A stretch of DNA of 64,000 bases from UBA695 sp042691655 (GTDB lineage Bacteria > Verrucomicrobiota > Verrucomicrobiia > Chthoniobacterales > Chthoniobacteraceae): NCBI GenBank assembly GCA_042691655.1, contig CP170506.1:3782001-3846000 (forward strand), read 5' to 3'. The position numbers and the translations under genes are program-made. The notes below the pieces were generated by a model. It was not told the DNA's origin, did no database searches, and saw only the letters and a program-made list of their open reading frames with translations. How positions within the stretch are numbered: the first letter of the stretch is position 1; each line of letters starts with the position of its first letter. Below are positions 45,475-54,986 of this stretch, piece by piece.

Positions 45475-45990
45475 ATGACAAAAAGGACTCTGATTCTGCT
45501 TTCAATAACCGCATCCGCCATTCTTTCAACCGGCTGCCAATCCATGAACTCCGCACTTACACCCGGTGTCCACGTCGCATCGGATGAATTCGATGGATCA
45601 AAAGTAATCAGCCAGGAACCAGTCGTTACCGCGAACTTTCTTCCGGAAACGATTCTCGGTTTCGACTGGAACTCTCGAGCTCCTGATAAGGTCTTCCTTA
45701 CTGTGGGAGTATCAGGCATCAACAACATCTTCGGCCTCGCCTTTAACGTCGACGGGGAAACAATCACTGCCCAAACGGCCAGCATGACGACGGAATACGG
45801 TCGTCCGTGGTCCACCCGGCGCTTCTCCGTCAGCTACCGCGAATTTGAAACGCTCGCCACGGCATCATTGGTAAAAATGAAGGTTTCCGGAGGGAACTCT
45901 TATCAGGTAACCACCTTAGGAAGCTCGGTCAGCGCTCCGGTCGGAACGAAACTCCCCGAATTTCTGGAACAGTTGCGGGCGTCCAGATAA
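45475..45990 (+). CDS. Lipoprotein, function unknown
   Basis: A 171-residue protein from the ATG at 45475 with a lipoprotein signal (TKRTLILLSITASAILSTGC; Cys at the lipobox LSTGC). The mature part is rich in beta strands (VFLTVGVSGINNIFGLAFNV, then the segment RRFSVSYREFETL). No family recognised. It lies 20 bases before the next lipoprotein on the same strand and is likely in one transcript with it. Confidence 0.65.
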   Translation: MTKRTLILLSITASAILSTGCQSMNSALTPGVHVASDEFDGSKVISQEPVVTANFLPETILGFDWNSRAPDKVFLTVGVSGINNIFGLAFNVDGETITAQTASMTTEYGRPWSTRRFSVSYREFETLATASLVKMKVSGGNSYQVTTLGSSVSAPVGTKLPEFLEQLRASR

Positions 45991-46009
45991 GGGAATCCAT
46001 CTGAACTTT

Positions 46010-47371
46010 ATGACTCGTCGATCCTTACTGCTACTCACCATCTCTCTAGCTGTTGTTCTTGCAGGGTGCGGTAAACCCAAAATTGACGGCAGCACTGATC
46101 AAAAGATGAGGGAGTCGCTGGAAAAGGTCCGAGCGGCACTCCCTGAATCCAGCCGGTCGGAATTCGATGAATCGTTAAAAATAATCGCGTTCGCTGATGT
46201 GAATGGCTTTGGAGACTTGATTGCATTAGCTCAGGCAGGAGGGCTCGACCAAAACACCAAGTCTCGCATAGCGGGTAAAAATGCCTTTGAGATTATTGCG
46301 GAAGGTCAGCGAATTAAGGCTGAAAGGACTGAACGCCAACGGCAAGAAGCCATTTCCGAGATGAAAGCCCTGCGAACAAAACTGGAGAATGAATCACCTG
46401 ATCTGTTGTCGAAGTTCGTAGTGGAGCGTTCCAGGTTGGGGCAGACGAACTCTGGCTTTGTTCGCGAGAATTCCATCGAGTTGGCTGTGCGCAATAACAC
46501 AGGGAAGGCTATATCGCGTGTCCGCTTTCAAGCCATCCTTCTCACCCCGGGAAGAGAAGTGCCGTGGATGGATTCCGGCTTTAGTTACGAGATTTCTGGA
46601 GGTCTGGAATCAGGCGAATCCGCCACATGGAATTTGCGCCCCAATATGTTCGGGAAATGGACAGAAGCACCTGCGGGCCGCGAGGATACGATTTTGATCG
46701 TCAGACCGGTGAGGCTTGATGGAGCAGATGGGAAATCGCTCACCGGAGAGCACTTTAGCGAAGAGGATGAGAAAAAACTCAGAGAACTCCTAAATTCCGT
46801 CCACTGTGCCGATGAGGTCCAATTGAAGGCGACTCTGGAAGCCCGAACAAAGGTTTTTGCGCAATGGCGAGAAAAAGCGGTTGCCGATGGGATTAAGGCG
46901 GAGCGAGGTGATCTGCTGAAAATGAAAGCGGCTGCGGCTGAGGCACAGCAATCGATCGCCAAGTTCGTCGTTGAAAAGTCCCACTTCTACTATTCGGAGG
47001 GCAGGTTTAGCAGCGATCCGGTAATTGATCTGACTGTACGGAACGGCACAGGGCAGACGGTAAGCCGCTTCTACGCACACGGAGTGCTTTCCTCGCCAGG
47101 ACGGGAGACACCCTGGCTGGACAAGGAGTTCAATTACTCGATTCGTGGGGGAATGCAGTCCGGCGAAGTCCAGAACCTGGAGCTTGCTCCCAATAGATTC
47201 ACTGAATGGGGAAAAGCTCCGAAAGATAAAAGCGATATGGTTTTAACTGTCACAATCAAGCGCCTCGATGGAGCAGACGGGAAGAAATTGTTCGAGGCAG
47301 AGTTTACCGAGAAATCTGCGGCTCGACTGGCTGCACTCGAGAAAATAATCGAGAGCCAAGGTTGGAAGTGA
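46010..47371 (+). CDS. Lipoprotein with two tandem homologous domains
   Basis: A 453-residue lipoprotein (lipobox VLAGC at residues 15-19). An N-terminal helical segment (about 30-95, DUF6694-like) is followed by two copies of the same about 130-residue domain (about 140-265 and 325-450). Both carry N-x-TG-x-x-x-SR, PGRE-x-PW, F-x-Y-x-I-x-GG, SGE, LDGADGK and a closing E-F-x-E. A coiled region separates them. The repeat suggests duplication inside the gene. Role unknown. IS66 inserted 37 bases after its stop. Confidence 0.75.
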   Translation: MTRRSLLLLTISLAVVLAGCGKPKIDGSTDQKMRESLEKVRAALPESSRSEFDESLKIIAFADVNGFGDLIALAQAGGLDQNTKSRIAGKNAFEIIAEGQRIKAERTERQRQEAISEMKALRTKLENESPDLLSKFVVERSRLGQTNSGFVRENSIELAVRNNTGKAISRVRFQAILLTPGREVPWMDSGFSYEISGGLESGESATWNLRPNMFGKWTEAPAGREDTILIVRPVRLDGADGKSLTGEHFSEEDEKKLRELLNSVHCADEVQLKATLEARTKVFAQWREKAVADGIKAERGDLLKMKAAAAEAQQSIAKFVVEKSHFYYSEGRFSSDPVIDLTVRNGTGQTVSRFYAHGVLSSPGRETPWLDKEFNYSIRGGMQSGEVQNLELAPNRFTEWGKAPKDKSDMVLTVTIKRLDGADGKKLFEAEFTEKSAARLAALEKIIESQGWK

Positions 47372-47399
47372 AAACTGGTTATATGCTAGGCAGCTCTGA

Positions 47400-47407
47400 A
47401 TCGTATC
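47400..47407. repeat. Target-site duplication of IS66, left
   Basis: ATCGTATC immediately before the left inverted repeat. The identical octamer lies at 49925-49932 just beyond the right inverted repeat. Eight bases is the usual IS66 duplication. Confidence 0.93.
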
Positions 47408-47515
47408 GTAAGCGTCACGTATGGTGCCACTTGACATGCAGTGGAAGGAACGCACGTCGGGGAGGTGATAAGGCTGATAGATCTCGTAGGTGAAGCAATA
47501 CGAGATCTATGAGGT

Positions 47516-49087
47516 CTACGAGGCAGCTTGGAGTTGCTGCTCGGAGCGGAGTCGCTTGGCGTAGGCTGCTGGGGTCCAGTCGGCAATGTTCTGGTTGGTG
47601 AGCGTGGGCAGTCTACCGAGGACGTCGCGCAGGTAGGTATAGGGATCAAGTCCCTGGCGGCGGCAGTTTTCGATGACGGTATAAAGGACGGCTCCGCGCT
47701 GGCCCGCGTCAGGTCGGCCTATGAAGAGCCAGTTCTTTTTTCCGACTGCGGTGGGACGTATGGCGTTTTCTACCAGATTATCGTCTATTTCCACACGGCC
47801 GTCCTCAAGGAAGACGCTCAAACCCGGCCATTGAGCCAGGGTGTAGTCGATGGCTTTGCCCAGGCTGCTTTGCGGCAAGTAGCGTTTCTTTGTTTTCAAG
47901 CGGATCAGAGCCCGCTTGATGCGTTCGTGGATGGGCCGGCTTTGTGCGGCACGGATGGCTGCTCGCAACCGGGGACCAGCACGTTTTTGCCTCAGGCGTT
48001 TTTCGATTCCGTAAAGGTTGGCCATCAGCTTCAAGAGCCAGTCAACGGTGCCCGGAGCCTGATCCCGCGCTTCAATGAACTTGCGCCGGGCGTGGGCATA
48101 GCAGGCGGCCAGGCGGATATGGCCTTCGCGTCCCGGGCTCCTGGCGAAGCTGCGGTAACCGACGTAACCGTCGCATTGGATCACACCGTGAAAATCTGCC
48201 GGAATGATTTCTTGCACGCACTCGGTGGCACGGCTCGTGCGCCAGTGGTAGACGACTTCGCCGCCGGGCCGGTTGCACACCCACAGGTAGCCGGTGTGTG
48301 TTTGATGGTGTTCTGGATCCAAGTATTCGATGGGTGTCTCATCCATCTGAATGTAGTCGCTTCCAACCACGTCCGCGTTGATCGCCCGGTAAATCAAGCC
48401 CAACCAATGGGCAGCAAGTTCGATCCATCGCGCCAGCGTCTGCCGGGGAAGGATCACCCCGTGGTGAATCGCGTAAATTTGTTCCTGGCGGTAAAGCGGC
48501 AGGTGATAGCAATACTTGGCCACGACAACTTGCGCCAAGAGCCCGGGGGTCGCGATGCAGCGCTCCTGCAACACCGGCGGCAGCGGGGCGATGACCGGCA
48601 CTGCGTCCAGTTCGCCACGCTTTACGTATTTGCGCCGGATCAAGCGCCGACGCAGGAACCGGGCCGGTTCATAGTCAAGCTGTTCGCTGACTTCCTCGCC
48701 AATATAGCGCCATGCTTCCGGTTCAACCTGCACGGGAAGTGGATCGACGATCTCCTCTACGCACGGCAGATGATCCGGCAGCCGCGGTCCCTTTGGGCTA
48801 TGCTTAAACGGAGTCGATTCGTCCCGCGAGCGCCGAGTGACCTCCGCTGCCAATTCGGGCTCGGTCGGTTTTCCCGGCGAACTGCCTTCCAGCAGTAATT
48901 CCAACTGCCTTGGATCAAGTTTCTCGCTGCTCGCTCCGAAGATCTTCTTTACCAACAGATCCACCTTCTGCCGCAGAAGCGCGTTCTCCTGGCGCAACTT
49001 CGCGTTCTCTTCCAGTAGATCTTGTTCGCGCTCGGTGGCCATTGCTTTTGCTACCAAAAAGCCTAGCTTTTCCGCCTTCAAAAACAA
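47516..49087 (-). CDS. tnpC: IS66 transposase (TnpC)
   Basis: A 523-residue IS66 transposase: N-terminal coiled-coil (LLEENAKLRQENALLRQKVD) with the LVKKIFGASSEK segment, a zinc-binding-like central part and a DDE domain (QMDETPIEYLDPE and QCDGYVGYRSFA; the C-terminal DDE-domain motif is GRVEIDDNLVENAIRP). All domains appear complete. It is the third gene of the element and moves the IS. Confidence 0.95.
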   Translation of the reverse strand: MFLKAEKLGFLVAKAMATEREQDLLEENAKLRQENALLRQKVDLLVKKIFGASSEKLDPRQLELLLEGSSPGKPTEPELAAEVTRRSRDESTPFKHSPKGPRLPDHLPCVEEIVDPLPVQVEPEAWRYIGEEVSEQLDYEPARFLRRRLIRRKYVKRGELDAVPVIAPLPPVLQERCIATPGLLAQVVVAKYCYHLPLYRQEQIYAIHHGVILPRQTLARWIELAAHWLGLIYRAINADVVGSDYIQMDETPIEYLDPEHHQTHTGYLWVCNRPGGEVVYHWRTSRATECVQEIIPADFHGVIQCDGYVGYRSFARSPGREGHIRLAACYAHARRKFIEARDQAPGTVDWLLKLMANLYGIEKRLRQKRAGPRLRAAIRAAQSRPIHERIKRALIRLKTKKRYLPQSSLGKAIDYTLAQWPGLSVFLEDGRVEIDDNLVENAIRPTAVGKKNWLFIGRPDAGQRGAVLYTVIENCRRQGLDPYTYLRDVLGRLPTLTNQNIADWTPAAYAKRLRSEQQLQAAS

Positions 49088-49108
49088 GCCGGATCATATC
49101 AAATATTT

Positions 49109-49462
49109 TTACTCCCGCTCATACCATGGACGCATCTTCGCCCCATGCATGTCGATGCCATCGGTTAGCATTGCAAGCGCCTCTGGCGTCAGCTTGAGCT
49201 TGGTACGCCCAGGCTCCACATCTCTCGGCCAGGAAAATACTCCGCGTTCCAGCCGTTTTGTCAGCAACCAAATTCCCGTTCCATCCCAATAGAGCAGCTT
49301 GATCCGGTTATGCCGCTGATTGCTGAACACGAAGAGCGTTCCGCCTCGGATGTCCTCGCCTAGCCGCTCGCTGACCAAGGCGTGTAGTCCGTTGAAGCCC
49401 TTGCGCATGTCGCATGGCTCCAGCGCCACCAATACTTTCAGGCTCCCGCTAAAACTTAGCAT
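49109..49462 (-). CDS. tnpB: IS66 accessory protein TnpB (Orf2)
   Basis: A 117-residue IS66 Orf2-like protein: LVALEPCDMRKGFNGL, HALVSERLGEDIRGG, LFVFSNQRHNRIKLLYW and DGTGIWLLTKRLERGVF. The family is needed for transposition of IS66 together with TnpA and TnpC; its exact biochemical role is not known. It overlaps tnpA by seven bases. Confidence 0.95.
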   Translation of the reverse strand: MLSFSGSLKVLVALEPCDMRKGFNGLHALVSERLGEDIRGGTLFVFSNQRHNRIKLLYWDGTGIWLLTKRLERGVFSWPRDVEPGRTKLKLTPEALAMLTDGIDMHGAKMRPWYERE

Positions 49463-49866
49463 ACTCCGCCGTTACCCAACGCCTTCAATAATTCCGCAGC
49501 CAGTTTTATTTGAACCGAACTCACCACGTCCACGCTCGCTCCTCCCGGCAGCGCTACCCGCAGCACCAATCCTTCCTTGCTTCCCGATTCCACCACCGCT
49601 TCCATCCACTGCGGTCTCTTTCCTGATTCCGGGACCATCAATGCCGCTGGCATTCCTGATACCGCCTCGCTCCTCGCTTTCTTCCTCTTCTGTAGCCAAT
49701 GCGCAAATGTCTGGTACTTCACTCCGATTTGCGCCGCAAACTCCGCCGCGCTTACCCCGCAGCGTTCATACTCGTCCAGCAATGCCTCCCGCCGTTCCTT
49801 TCTCACCAGCACGTGCCCTCGTCCGTCTACTTTTAGCAGCTCATTGGTTATCGCTTCTTCTGGCAT
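49456..49866 (-). CDS. tnpA: IS66 accessory protein TnpA (Orf1)
   Basis: A 136-residue IS66 Orf1-type protein with a helix-turn-helix-like N-terminal part (EALLDEYERCGVSAAEFAAQ, followed by IGVKYQTFAHWLQKRKKA) and a short C-terminal strand region. The family acts with TnpB and TnpC in transposition. It is the first gene of the element, close to the right end. Confidence 0.88.
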   Translation of the reverse strand: MPEEAITNELLKVDGRGHVLVRKERREALLDEYERCGVSAAEFAAQIGVKYQTFAHWLQKRKKARSEAVSGMPAALMVPESGKRPQWMEAVVESGSKEGLVLRVALPGGASVDVVSSVQIKLAAELLKALGNGGVC

Positions 49867-49924
49867 CCCTCCATTCTGCCCTCTCTCTTCCCTCTTGAAT
49901 ACCGGCGCTATACGTGACGCTTAC

Positions 49925-49932
49925 ATCGTATC
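49925..49932. repeat. Target-site duplication of IS66, right
   Basis: Second copy of ATCGTATC, next to the right inverted repeat. Confidence 0.93.
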
Positions 49933-49975
49933 TGCTGTAAACGCAGCTGGTCTGTCAGGAGGAAATAAGAAAGAA

Positions 49976-50190
49976 TTACGGCACAACAAAGTTGGGTCCG
50001 TTTGTTGAGCCAGCTTCAAAAACCTGAAGCAAACATTCATGCCCCTCCTCGGAGCAGAGTTCGAAAACCTCGTGGAATCCTGAGACAATGATTCGGTGCT
50101 CTTCTGCAGAACAAGTGTCTAAATGCTCCTTGAGATCCTCTCATGATTCCAAGGGGCGCTTCTCAAAACACATAAAGAACGCTTCGGTAT
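49976..50190 (-). pseudogene. Possible broken small gene downstream of the protease
   Basis: Read on minus, this stretch gives a protein-like sequence interrupted by one in-frame TGA: FMCFEKRPLES then stop, then EDLKEHLDTCSAEEHRIIV and FHEVFELCSEEGHECLLQVF up to a TAA at 49976-49978. The second part has no plausible start codon. It may be the remnant of a small Cys/Glu-rich protein. No family recognised, and coding is uncertain. The rest of 49933-50211 shows nothing else. Confidence 0.4.
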
Positions 50191-50211
50191 AAAAAATTGC
50201 GTCGCTTCTAT

Positions 50212-50913
50212 TTATAGTTCTGATTCTTCCAAACGCTGCTTCACCTTTTTCCAATCTGGAAAAACTTGTTCGAGTTGCCTATAAAACGCGCGGTCGTGAC
50301 TTGGATACTTCAAATGGCAAATTTCATGGGCGATTACATAATCCACGCAAACCGAAGGAGTTTTTACCAATTCTGGGTTCAAATAAATGCGCCCATCCCG
50401 GTGGGTGCTTCCCCATCTCTTTGGCATACTTAGTAGATGAAGTTTTGGGGAAGGTAGGTGTCGCTCAAGGCACCATGCCTCCCATTCCGACAACCGTCTT
50501 GAAAACTGTTCGGAAGCCCGAGTGCGATACCAAGCTCCAAGAGCCTCTTTAACCTCCATCTCTGTACCAGAGGGCGTATAAACGTGAAAGTATCCGCCAA
50601 TAAGTTTGACGCGAGGGGTGAATCCACGATGAACCTTGAGCCGATACTGGCGGCCAAGGTAGCGATGTGTGGAACCACTACAATACTGATGCGGGGGTCG
50701 GGTGGCGTTCATTTCGGCAAACTCTCGCCGTTGTTTTTCGATCCAACGCAACCGCTTGGAGACCCTTTCCTTCACTATCAAAATGCTGGCATCCATCGGA
50801 GCGACCAACTCAATATGCCCGTCTGGAAGCACGCTAATTTCTAATGTGCGGCGAAAAGAGCGTCGCAACATGCAGGGACCGGCAATGGTATCTATGGAGA
50901 TACACTCAGACAT
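50212..50913 (-). CDS. M48-type (YgjP/SprT-like) metallopeptidase domain protein
   Basis: A 233-residue protein starting at 50913 (MSECISIDTIAGPCMLRRSF), whose start overlaps the hsdR stop by eight bases; an open frame to 51051 lies inside hsdR. The zinc motif HEICH is in DYVIAHEICHLKYPSHDRAF. YgjP-like proteins often follow hsdR in type I systems, but their role there is not established; HEXXH is also shared by inactive relatives. It is the last gene of the restriction-modification operon. Confidence 0.88.
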   Translation of the reverse strand: MSECISIDTIAGPCMLRRSFRRTLEISVLPDGHIELVAPMDASILIVKERVSKRLRWIEKQRREFAEMNATRPPHQYCSGSTHRYLGRQYRLKVHRGFTPRVKLIGGYFHVYTPSGTEMEVKEALGAWYRTRASEQFSRRLSEWEAWCLERHLPSPKLHLLSMPKRWGSTHRDGRIYLNPELVKTPSVCVDYVIAHEICHLKYPSHDRAFYRQLEQVFPDWKKVKQRLEESEL

Positions 50914-53900
50914 CTTGGGGGCGGTTTTTTGCGATACGTATGGCCGATTCCAGAATGGAATCCATCTGCGGAATGCTAAGCGTGATACCGTGTTTTTCCT
51001 GCAATTCAAAAAGGTAGTCGTCGATTCCGTTTCGCATTCGATTTTGCGCATCGTCGTTGTCTCTCCATCGGACCACGGCGTTTTCCCGAATTATCCCTTC
51101 GATCTTAAGTGCCATCCTCGCAGCAAGATCATCGCTGATCGGCAGAGACTCGGCGGGAATCGCGTCTCGTATCGCTCCAAAAAATGCATTGGCTAGGTCA
51201 TGCTCCTTCAATATCGGAGGGGTGTTGTCCCGCTTCGCGTCACGAACCTTCTCCATGATCTCCTTTACTTTCGCCAAGTACTTCGCCTCGTCGATGCGTT
51301 CCTTCCGGTATTCATCAATCGTCTGTTCGAGCAGGTCTGATAACGGACGATAGAAAAACGGATCTTCATCCATTTTCTCCGTGAGCGTCTTTTTTGTTCG
51401 ATTGGCAATAATATCGGCCTTCGCACGAGGGGTGCGCGCCATCTCGACTTGCTGCTCAAATTTTTCGCGCTCGAAAATGTTTACCGGATCAATGACCTGA
51501 ATAATTTCATCCGCCTGCACATAGGTGTTGAGCATCTTCTGGATCTGTTGCTCGTAGTCCCGATAATCGATCTCTTCCGCATAGCGAATCTTGACCGAAG
51601 CCCGAAGGCGCTGGAAGAAGGCGACATCCTGCTTATAGCGGGCAACGGTATTTTCCGGGGTAGCATTGATCCAGTTAAGGCTGCTCAGGCCAGCCTTTAA
51701 TATCCGGCTGAACTTGGAAAGACGCGCATAGAAGTCTTCCCGGCGCTTCGGATCTTCCAGAGCCAACTCGAAAGCCTCCTCATCTTTTTTGTTCGGCACG
51801 TCCTTGAAAATATCCCAAAGGGCATCGTGCAAGCCGGGAAGCTTTTTGAGTTCCTGAGCAAGATCCGCCAGAGTTCCCGCCAAATCTTCCTCATCGAATT
51901 TCCCTTCCAGCGAACTATAGAGTTCAAGCGCGTCGTGGAGCTGTGTTAATACGCCATAATAATCAATAATGTAGCCGAAGTCCTTGCCGGGGTGTAGCCG
52001 GTTTACTCGGGCGATGGCTTGCAGCAGAGTGTGCTCCTTTAGTTTGCGGGCAATATATAGAACCGTATTGAGGGGGGCATCAAAACCGGTCAGCAGCTTA
52101 TCGACCACTATAAGGATCTCCGGGTCATCGGCCTTCTTGAATGAATTGATGATCTGCCGATTATATTCTTTTTCGGAGCCATATTTCAGTATCATCACCT
52201 TCCAAAATTTCAGGACGGATTCGTCGATAGTGTTTTCTTCGTCTCCCTCCCGGTCATCCGGGGCCGAAATAATTACTTCGGAGGTAACCTTGCCGAATTG
52301 ATCGAGGAATCGCTTGAGAATCAGCGCCTCCTTTTTGCCGGAAGCTGTAAGCTGGGCCTTGAATCCGGTTCCTTTCCAGTTCTGGCTATAATGCTGCGAA
52401 ACATCCCATGCGATCAGATAAAGGCGGCTTTCCAGGCGGTTCAGTTCGTCCCGGGAGGTGAATTTGCGTTTAAGGTCCGCCCGCTGCTGAGGAGTCAAGC
52501 CCGCCGACATCGCCTCGAACATCCGATCCACCGCCTTTTGATTCACATCCTGCATGATATGCCGCCCCTCATAGAGAAGAGGAACGACCGCCTCGTCGGC
52601 CACCGCGTCCCTGATGGTATACGGCGGCTCAATGATCCCGCCAAATTTCTTGGCGGTATTCTTCTCTTTCTTCATCAAGGGGGTGCCGGTAAACCCGATG
52701 AAACAGGCGTTTGGCAGTGCCTTCATCATGCGGATATTTGCCTCGCCGTATTGGCTTCGGTGGCTTTCATCCACCAAAACAAAGAGGTTGCCGTTCTCGT
52801 TCTTAAAGTCCCCTGACGCGTTGGCCGCCGCGCCAAACTTGTCCAAAACGGTGGTGATAACCCCCACACGGTCATCGGCAAGCAACTCCTGAAGATGTTT
52901 GCCCGTCTTCGCCTGTTGAGGGTCTTTGCCGCATTGGTGAAAGGTTTTCCAGATTTGCTCGTCCAAATCGATGCGGTCCGTCACGAGTACTATGCGCGGG
53001 TTCTCAATGGAAGACTCCAGCGCCAGCGCCTTGCCCAGCATCACCATGGTCAGTGACTTCCCTGATCCCTGTGTGTGCCAGATCACGCCGCCCTTGCGTT
53101 TCCCTTCGGCATCCCGTTGCCTCACGCGCTCCAGCGTTTTACGAACCGCAAAATATTGCTGGTAACGCGCAATCTTTTTCACCGCGCCGCCTTCATCATA
53201 AACGATGAACTGCCGGGCCAGTTCGATCAACCGATCCGGGCGGCACACCGACCAAAGAAGGTGATCCTGCTGTGTTGCTTCGCGCGGATTGAGCAGCAAG
53301 CCCTCAAATTCATCCTTGGCGTAAGCAAAGACCCCTTTGAAAAGTTTCTCGTGCTCGGACACGGGAACCTTGCTGTTGATTGCCGCCCGGATTTCCGTGG
53401 ACACATCCCGCGTTTCCTTCCACCGCGCCCAGAACTTCACGGGGGTGCCCACCGTGCCGTAGCTCCCGGCATTTTTGCTGAGGGCCAGGAGGAGTTGGGA
53501 ATAGATAAACAAGCCCGGAATTTCGTCGTCCTGCTGGTTGCGGAGGGTTTGTTTGATGGCCGAGAGGATGGCGTCTTTGTCGTCCGGTCGCTTGCACTCG
53601 ATGACGATGAAAGGGATACCGTTGACGAAACAGACGATATCCGGGCGGCGCGTATCCCGGCTCCCGCTGCGTTCCACTTCAAATTCCGCCGTGACGTGAA
53701 AGGAATTATTGAACGGATTTTCCCAATCAACGTAGCGGAGGGTAAAGCCCTTCGTTTCTCCGGCCACGGTTTGATCGAGGCTCTTCCCCAAGGTCAGCAG
53801 ATCGTAAACCTTCTCGCTGACCCGCACCAGGCCGTCGGATTGAGAAATCTCGCGGAGCGACTCGATGGCCTTGGCGATGTTTTCGCCACTGAACGGTACC

Positions 53901-54097
53901 GTCTGCCCCTTGAACGTGATTTTATTCAGCCTCCGGAGTTGCTTCGCCAGCACGCCTTCCAGAAGAACGTGGCGCAGCTTTCCGCGCCGCTCCACGGCTG
54001 CCTCTTCCGGGCTGACATAGTTGTAGCCGAGTTGTTGAAGAAACCGGATCGCCGGAATCTGGCTGATATGGGCTTCCTGAAAAGTGGGCGCGTTCAT
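50906..54097 (-). CDS. hsdR: Type I restriction enzyme R subunit
   Basis: A 1063-residue HsdR. An N-terminal nuclease domain contains PDIVCFVNGIPFIVIECKR (PD-(D/E)xK). The SF2 translocase has Walker A TQGSGKS, DEAH-type LVDESHRSQYG, and GFTGTPL, with a C-terminal helical region for assembly. It cleaves unmodified DNA after ATP-driven translocation. The start overlaps the preceding TPR gene by four bases. Genes on minus run GIY-YIG, HsdS-like, HsdM, RhuM-like, HsdS, PD-(D/E)xK, TPR, HsdR, M48. Confidence 0.95.
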   Translation of the reverse strand: MNAPTFQEAHISQIPAIRFLQQLGYNYVSPEEAAVERRGKLRHVLLEGVLAKQLRRLNKITFKGQTVPFSGENIAKAIESLREISQSDGLVRVSEKVYDLLTLGKSLDQTVAGETKGFTLRYVDWENPFNNSFHVTAEFEVERSGSRDTRRPDIVCFVNGIPFIVIECKRPDDKDAILSAIKQTLRNQQDDEIPGLFIYSQLLLALSKNAGSYGTVGTPVKFWARWKETRDVSTEIRAAINSKVPVSEHEKLFKGVFAYAKDEFEGLLLNPREATQQDHLLWSVCRPDRLIELARQFIVYDEGGAVKKIARYQQYFAVRKTLERVRQRDAEGKRKGGVIWHTQGSGKSLTMVMLGKALALESSIENPRIVLVTDRIDLDEQIWKTFHQCGKDPQQAKTGKHLQELLADDRVGVITTVLDKFGAAANASGDFKNENGNLFVLVDESHRSQYGEANIRMMKALPNACFIGFTGTPLMKKEKNTAKKFGGIIEPPYTIRDAVADEAVVPLLYEGRHIMQDVNQKAVDRMFEAMSAGLTPQQRADLKRKFTSRDELNRLESRLYLIAWDVSQHYSQNWKGTGFKAQLTASGKKEALILKRFLDQFGKVTSEVIISAPDDREGDEENTIDESVLKFWKVMILKYGSEKEYNRQIINSFKKADDPEILIVVDKLLTGFDAPLNTVLYIARKLKEHTLLQAIARVNRLHPGKDFGYIIDYYGVLTQLHDALELYSSLEGKFDEEDLAGTLADLAQELKKLPGLHDALWDIFKDVPNKKDEEAFELALEDPKRREDFYARLSKFSRILKAGLSSLNWINATPENTVARYKQDVAFFQRLRASVKIRYAEEIDYRDYEQQIQKMLNTYVQADEIIQVIDPVNIFEREKFEQQVEMARTPRAKADIIANRTKKTLTEKMDEDPFFYRPLSDLLEQTIDEYRKERIDEAKYLAKVKEIMEKVRDAKRDNTPPILKEHDLANAFFGAIRDAIPAESLPISDDLAARMALKIEGIIRENAVVRWRDNDDAQNRMRNGIDDYLFELQEKHGITLSIPQMDSILESAIRIAKNRPQDV

Positions 54098-54957
54098 TGG
54101 TTTTCAAATCCACGTTTCCAGCCCGCCGCAGCGATGGGGGCTGTCAGTTTTGAGAGAAACTCCTTGGCGGCCTTCGGCGTGTTCCATGCCCAGGAATAGT
54201 TTGTGCCGTAATACCAGCCTTCATACGGGCTACCGACGGTGATTCCGCCAAAAGCACTCCCTTCTTCGGGGCAAGGGGTAAGAGGCTCTAGAATGAATCG
54301 TGCTACCTGCGGATGGTATTTCAGGCAAGGCTCCAATGCTTTTCTGGCCTTATCCTCCTTCCCGAGGCGCAGGAATGCGAGTGCCTCCAGATAGTGGGCT
54401 ACATCGAACGTATCTTTAAGATCGGGCTCGGCAAAGAGCGCCAATGCATCGTGGTCGCGGTGTTCATCCACCAGATACTCTGCGAGCAACAGGCGCGAAC
54501 CCGAACGATCCTCCCGGTCGTAATTGAGCAACTCCTTCCCCGTCTGAATCGCCTCGTCGCGTTTGAATACGGCCCATTGTGCCATCATCAGCCCGTGCAT
54601 GGCGCGGAGGAACGGGCGATTCTCGATGAATCCCCCAGGCAAGCGATCCTTGCCAAGCGTAAATTCTGCCGGAAACGCAGCCTTGCCAATGGCTACTGCG
54701 GTGTGGGCAAAAGCGTACGCATCAAGCGGCTTGCCCTCGTCCAACTTGCACAGAACGTAATGGTGCAAAGCGTCGATATGGTCAGGGTGATCATTGAGCA
54801 GCTTGCGAAGCTGCGGCGTGAATTTCTTCGTCCCCGCGTAATCCTCCATCAATTGCCAGAAACGCTGACCCACCTCCCGAATCTCGTCAGAGGGCTCAAA
54901 GCGCCATTCGTGCTCGTCCATTTGCAGAAGGACGTAAGGAGGTTCGATGCGTTTCAT
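54094..54957 (-). CDS. TPR-like protein of the restriction-modification operon
   Basis: A 287-residue soluble helical protein. Repeat helices include DHIDALHHYVLCKLDEGK, LDAYAFAHTAVAIGKAAFP and LRAMHGLMMAQWAVFKRD, matching a tetratricopeptide pattern. The C-terminus is Trp/Tyr-rich (YEGWYYGTNYSWAWNTP). Such proteins commonly mediate complex assembly. In this operon it sits between the PD-(D/E)xK gene (29-base gap) and hsdR (4-base overlap). Its role in the system is unknown. Confidence 0.65.
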   Translation of the reverse strand: MKRIEPPYVLLQMDEHEWRFEPSDEIREVGQRFWQLMEDYAGTKKFTPQLRKLLNDHPDHIDALHHYVLCKLDEGKPLDAYAFAHTAVAIGKAAFPAEFTLGKDRLPGGFIENRPFLRAMHGLMMAQWAVFKRDEAIQTGKELLNYDREDRSGSRLLLAEYLVDEHRDHDALALFAEPDLKDTFDVAHYLEALAFLRLGKEDKARKALEPCLKYHPQVARFILEPLTPCPEEGSAFGGITVGSPYEGWYYGTNYSWAWNTPKAAKEFLSKLTAPIAAAGWKRGFENQ

Positions 54958-54986
54958 AGAGGAGTGGAGACTGGGGTAAATGTTGG

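Larger units (their letters stand above)
47408..49924 (-). mobile_element. Complete IS66-family insertion sequence
   Basis: A 2517-bp element. Left end 47408-47428 starts GTAAGCGTCACGTATGG; right end 49904-49924 is its inverted copy, with 19 of 21 positions matching. It holds tnpA-tnpB-tnpC on minus and is flanked by the duplicated octamer ATCGTATC. It appears intact, so recent movement is plausible. Confidence 0.95.
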
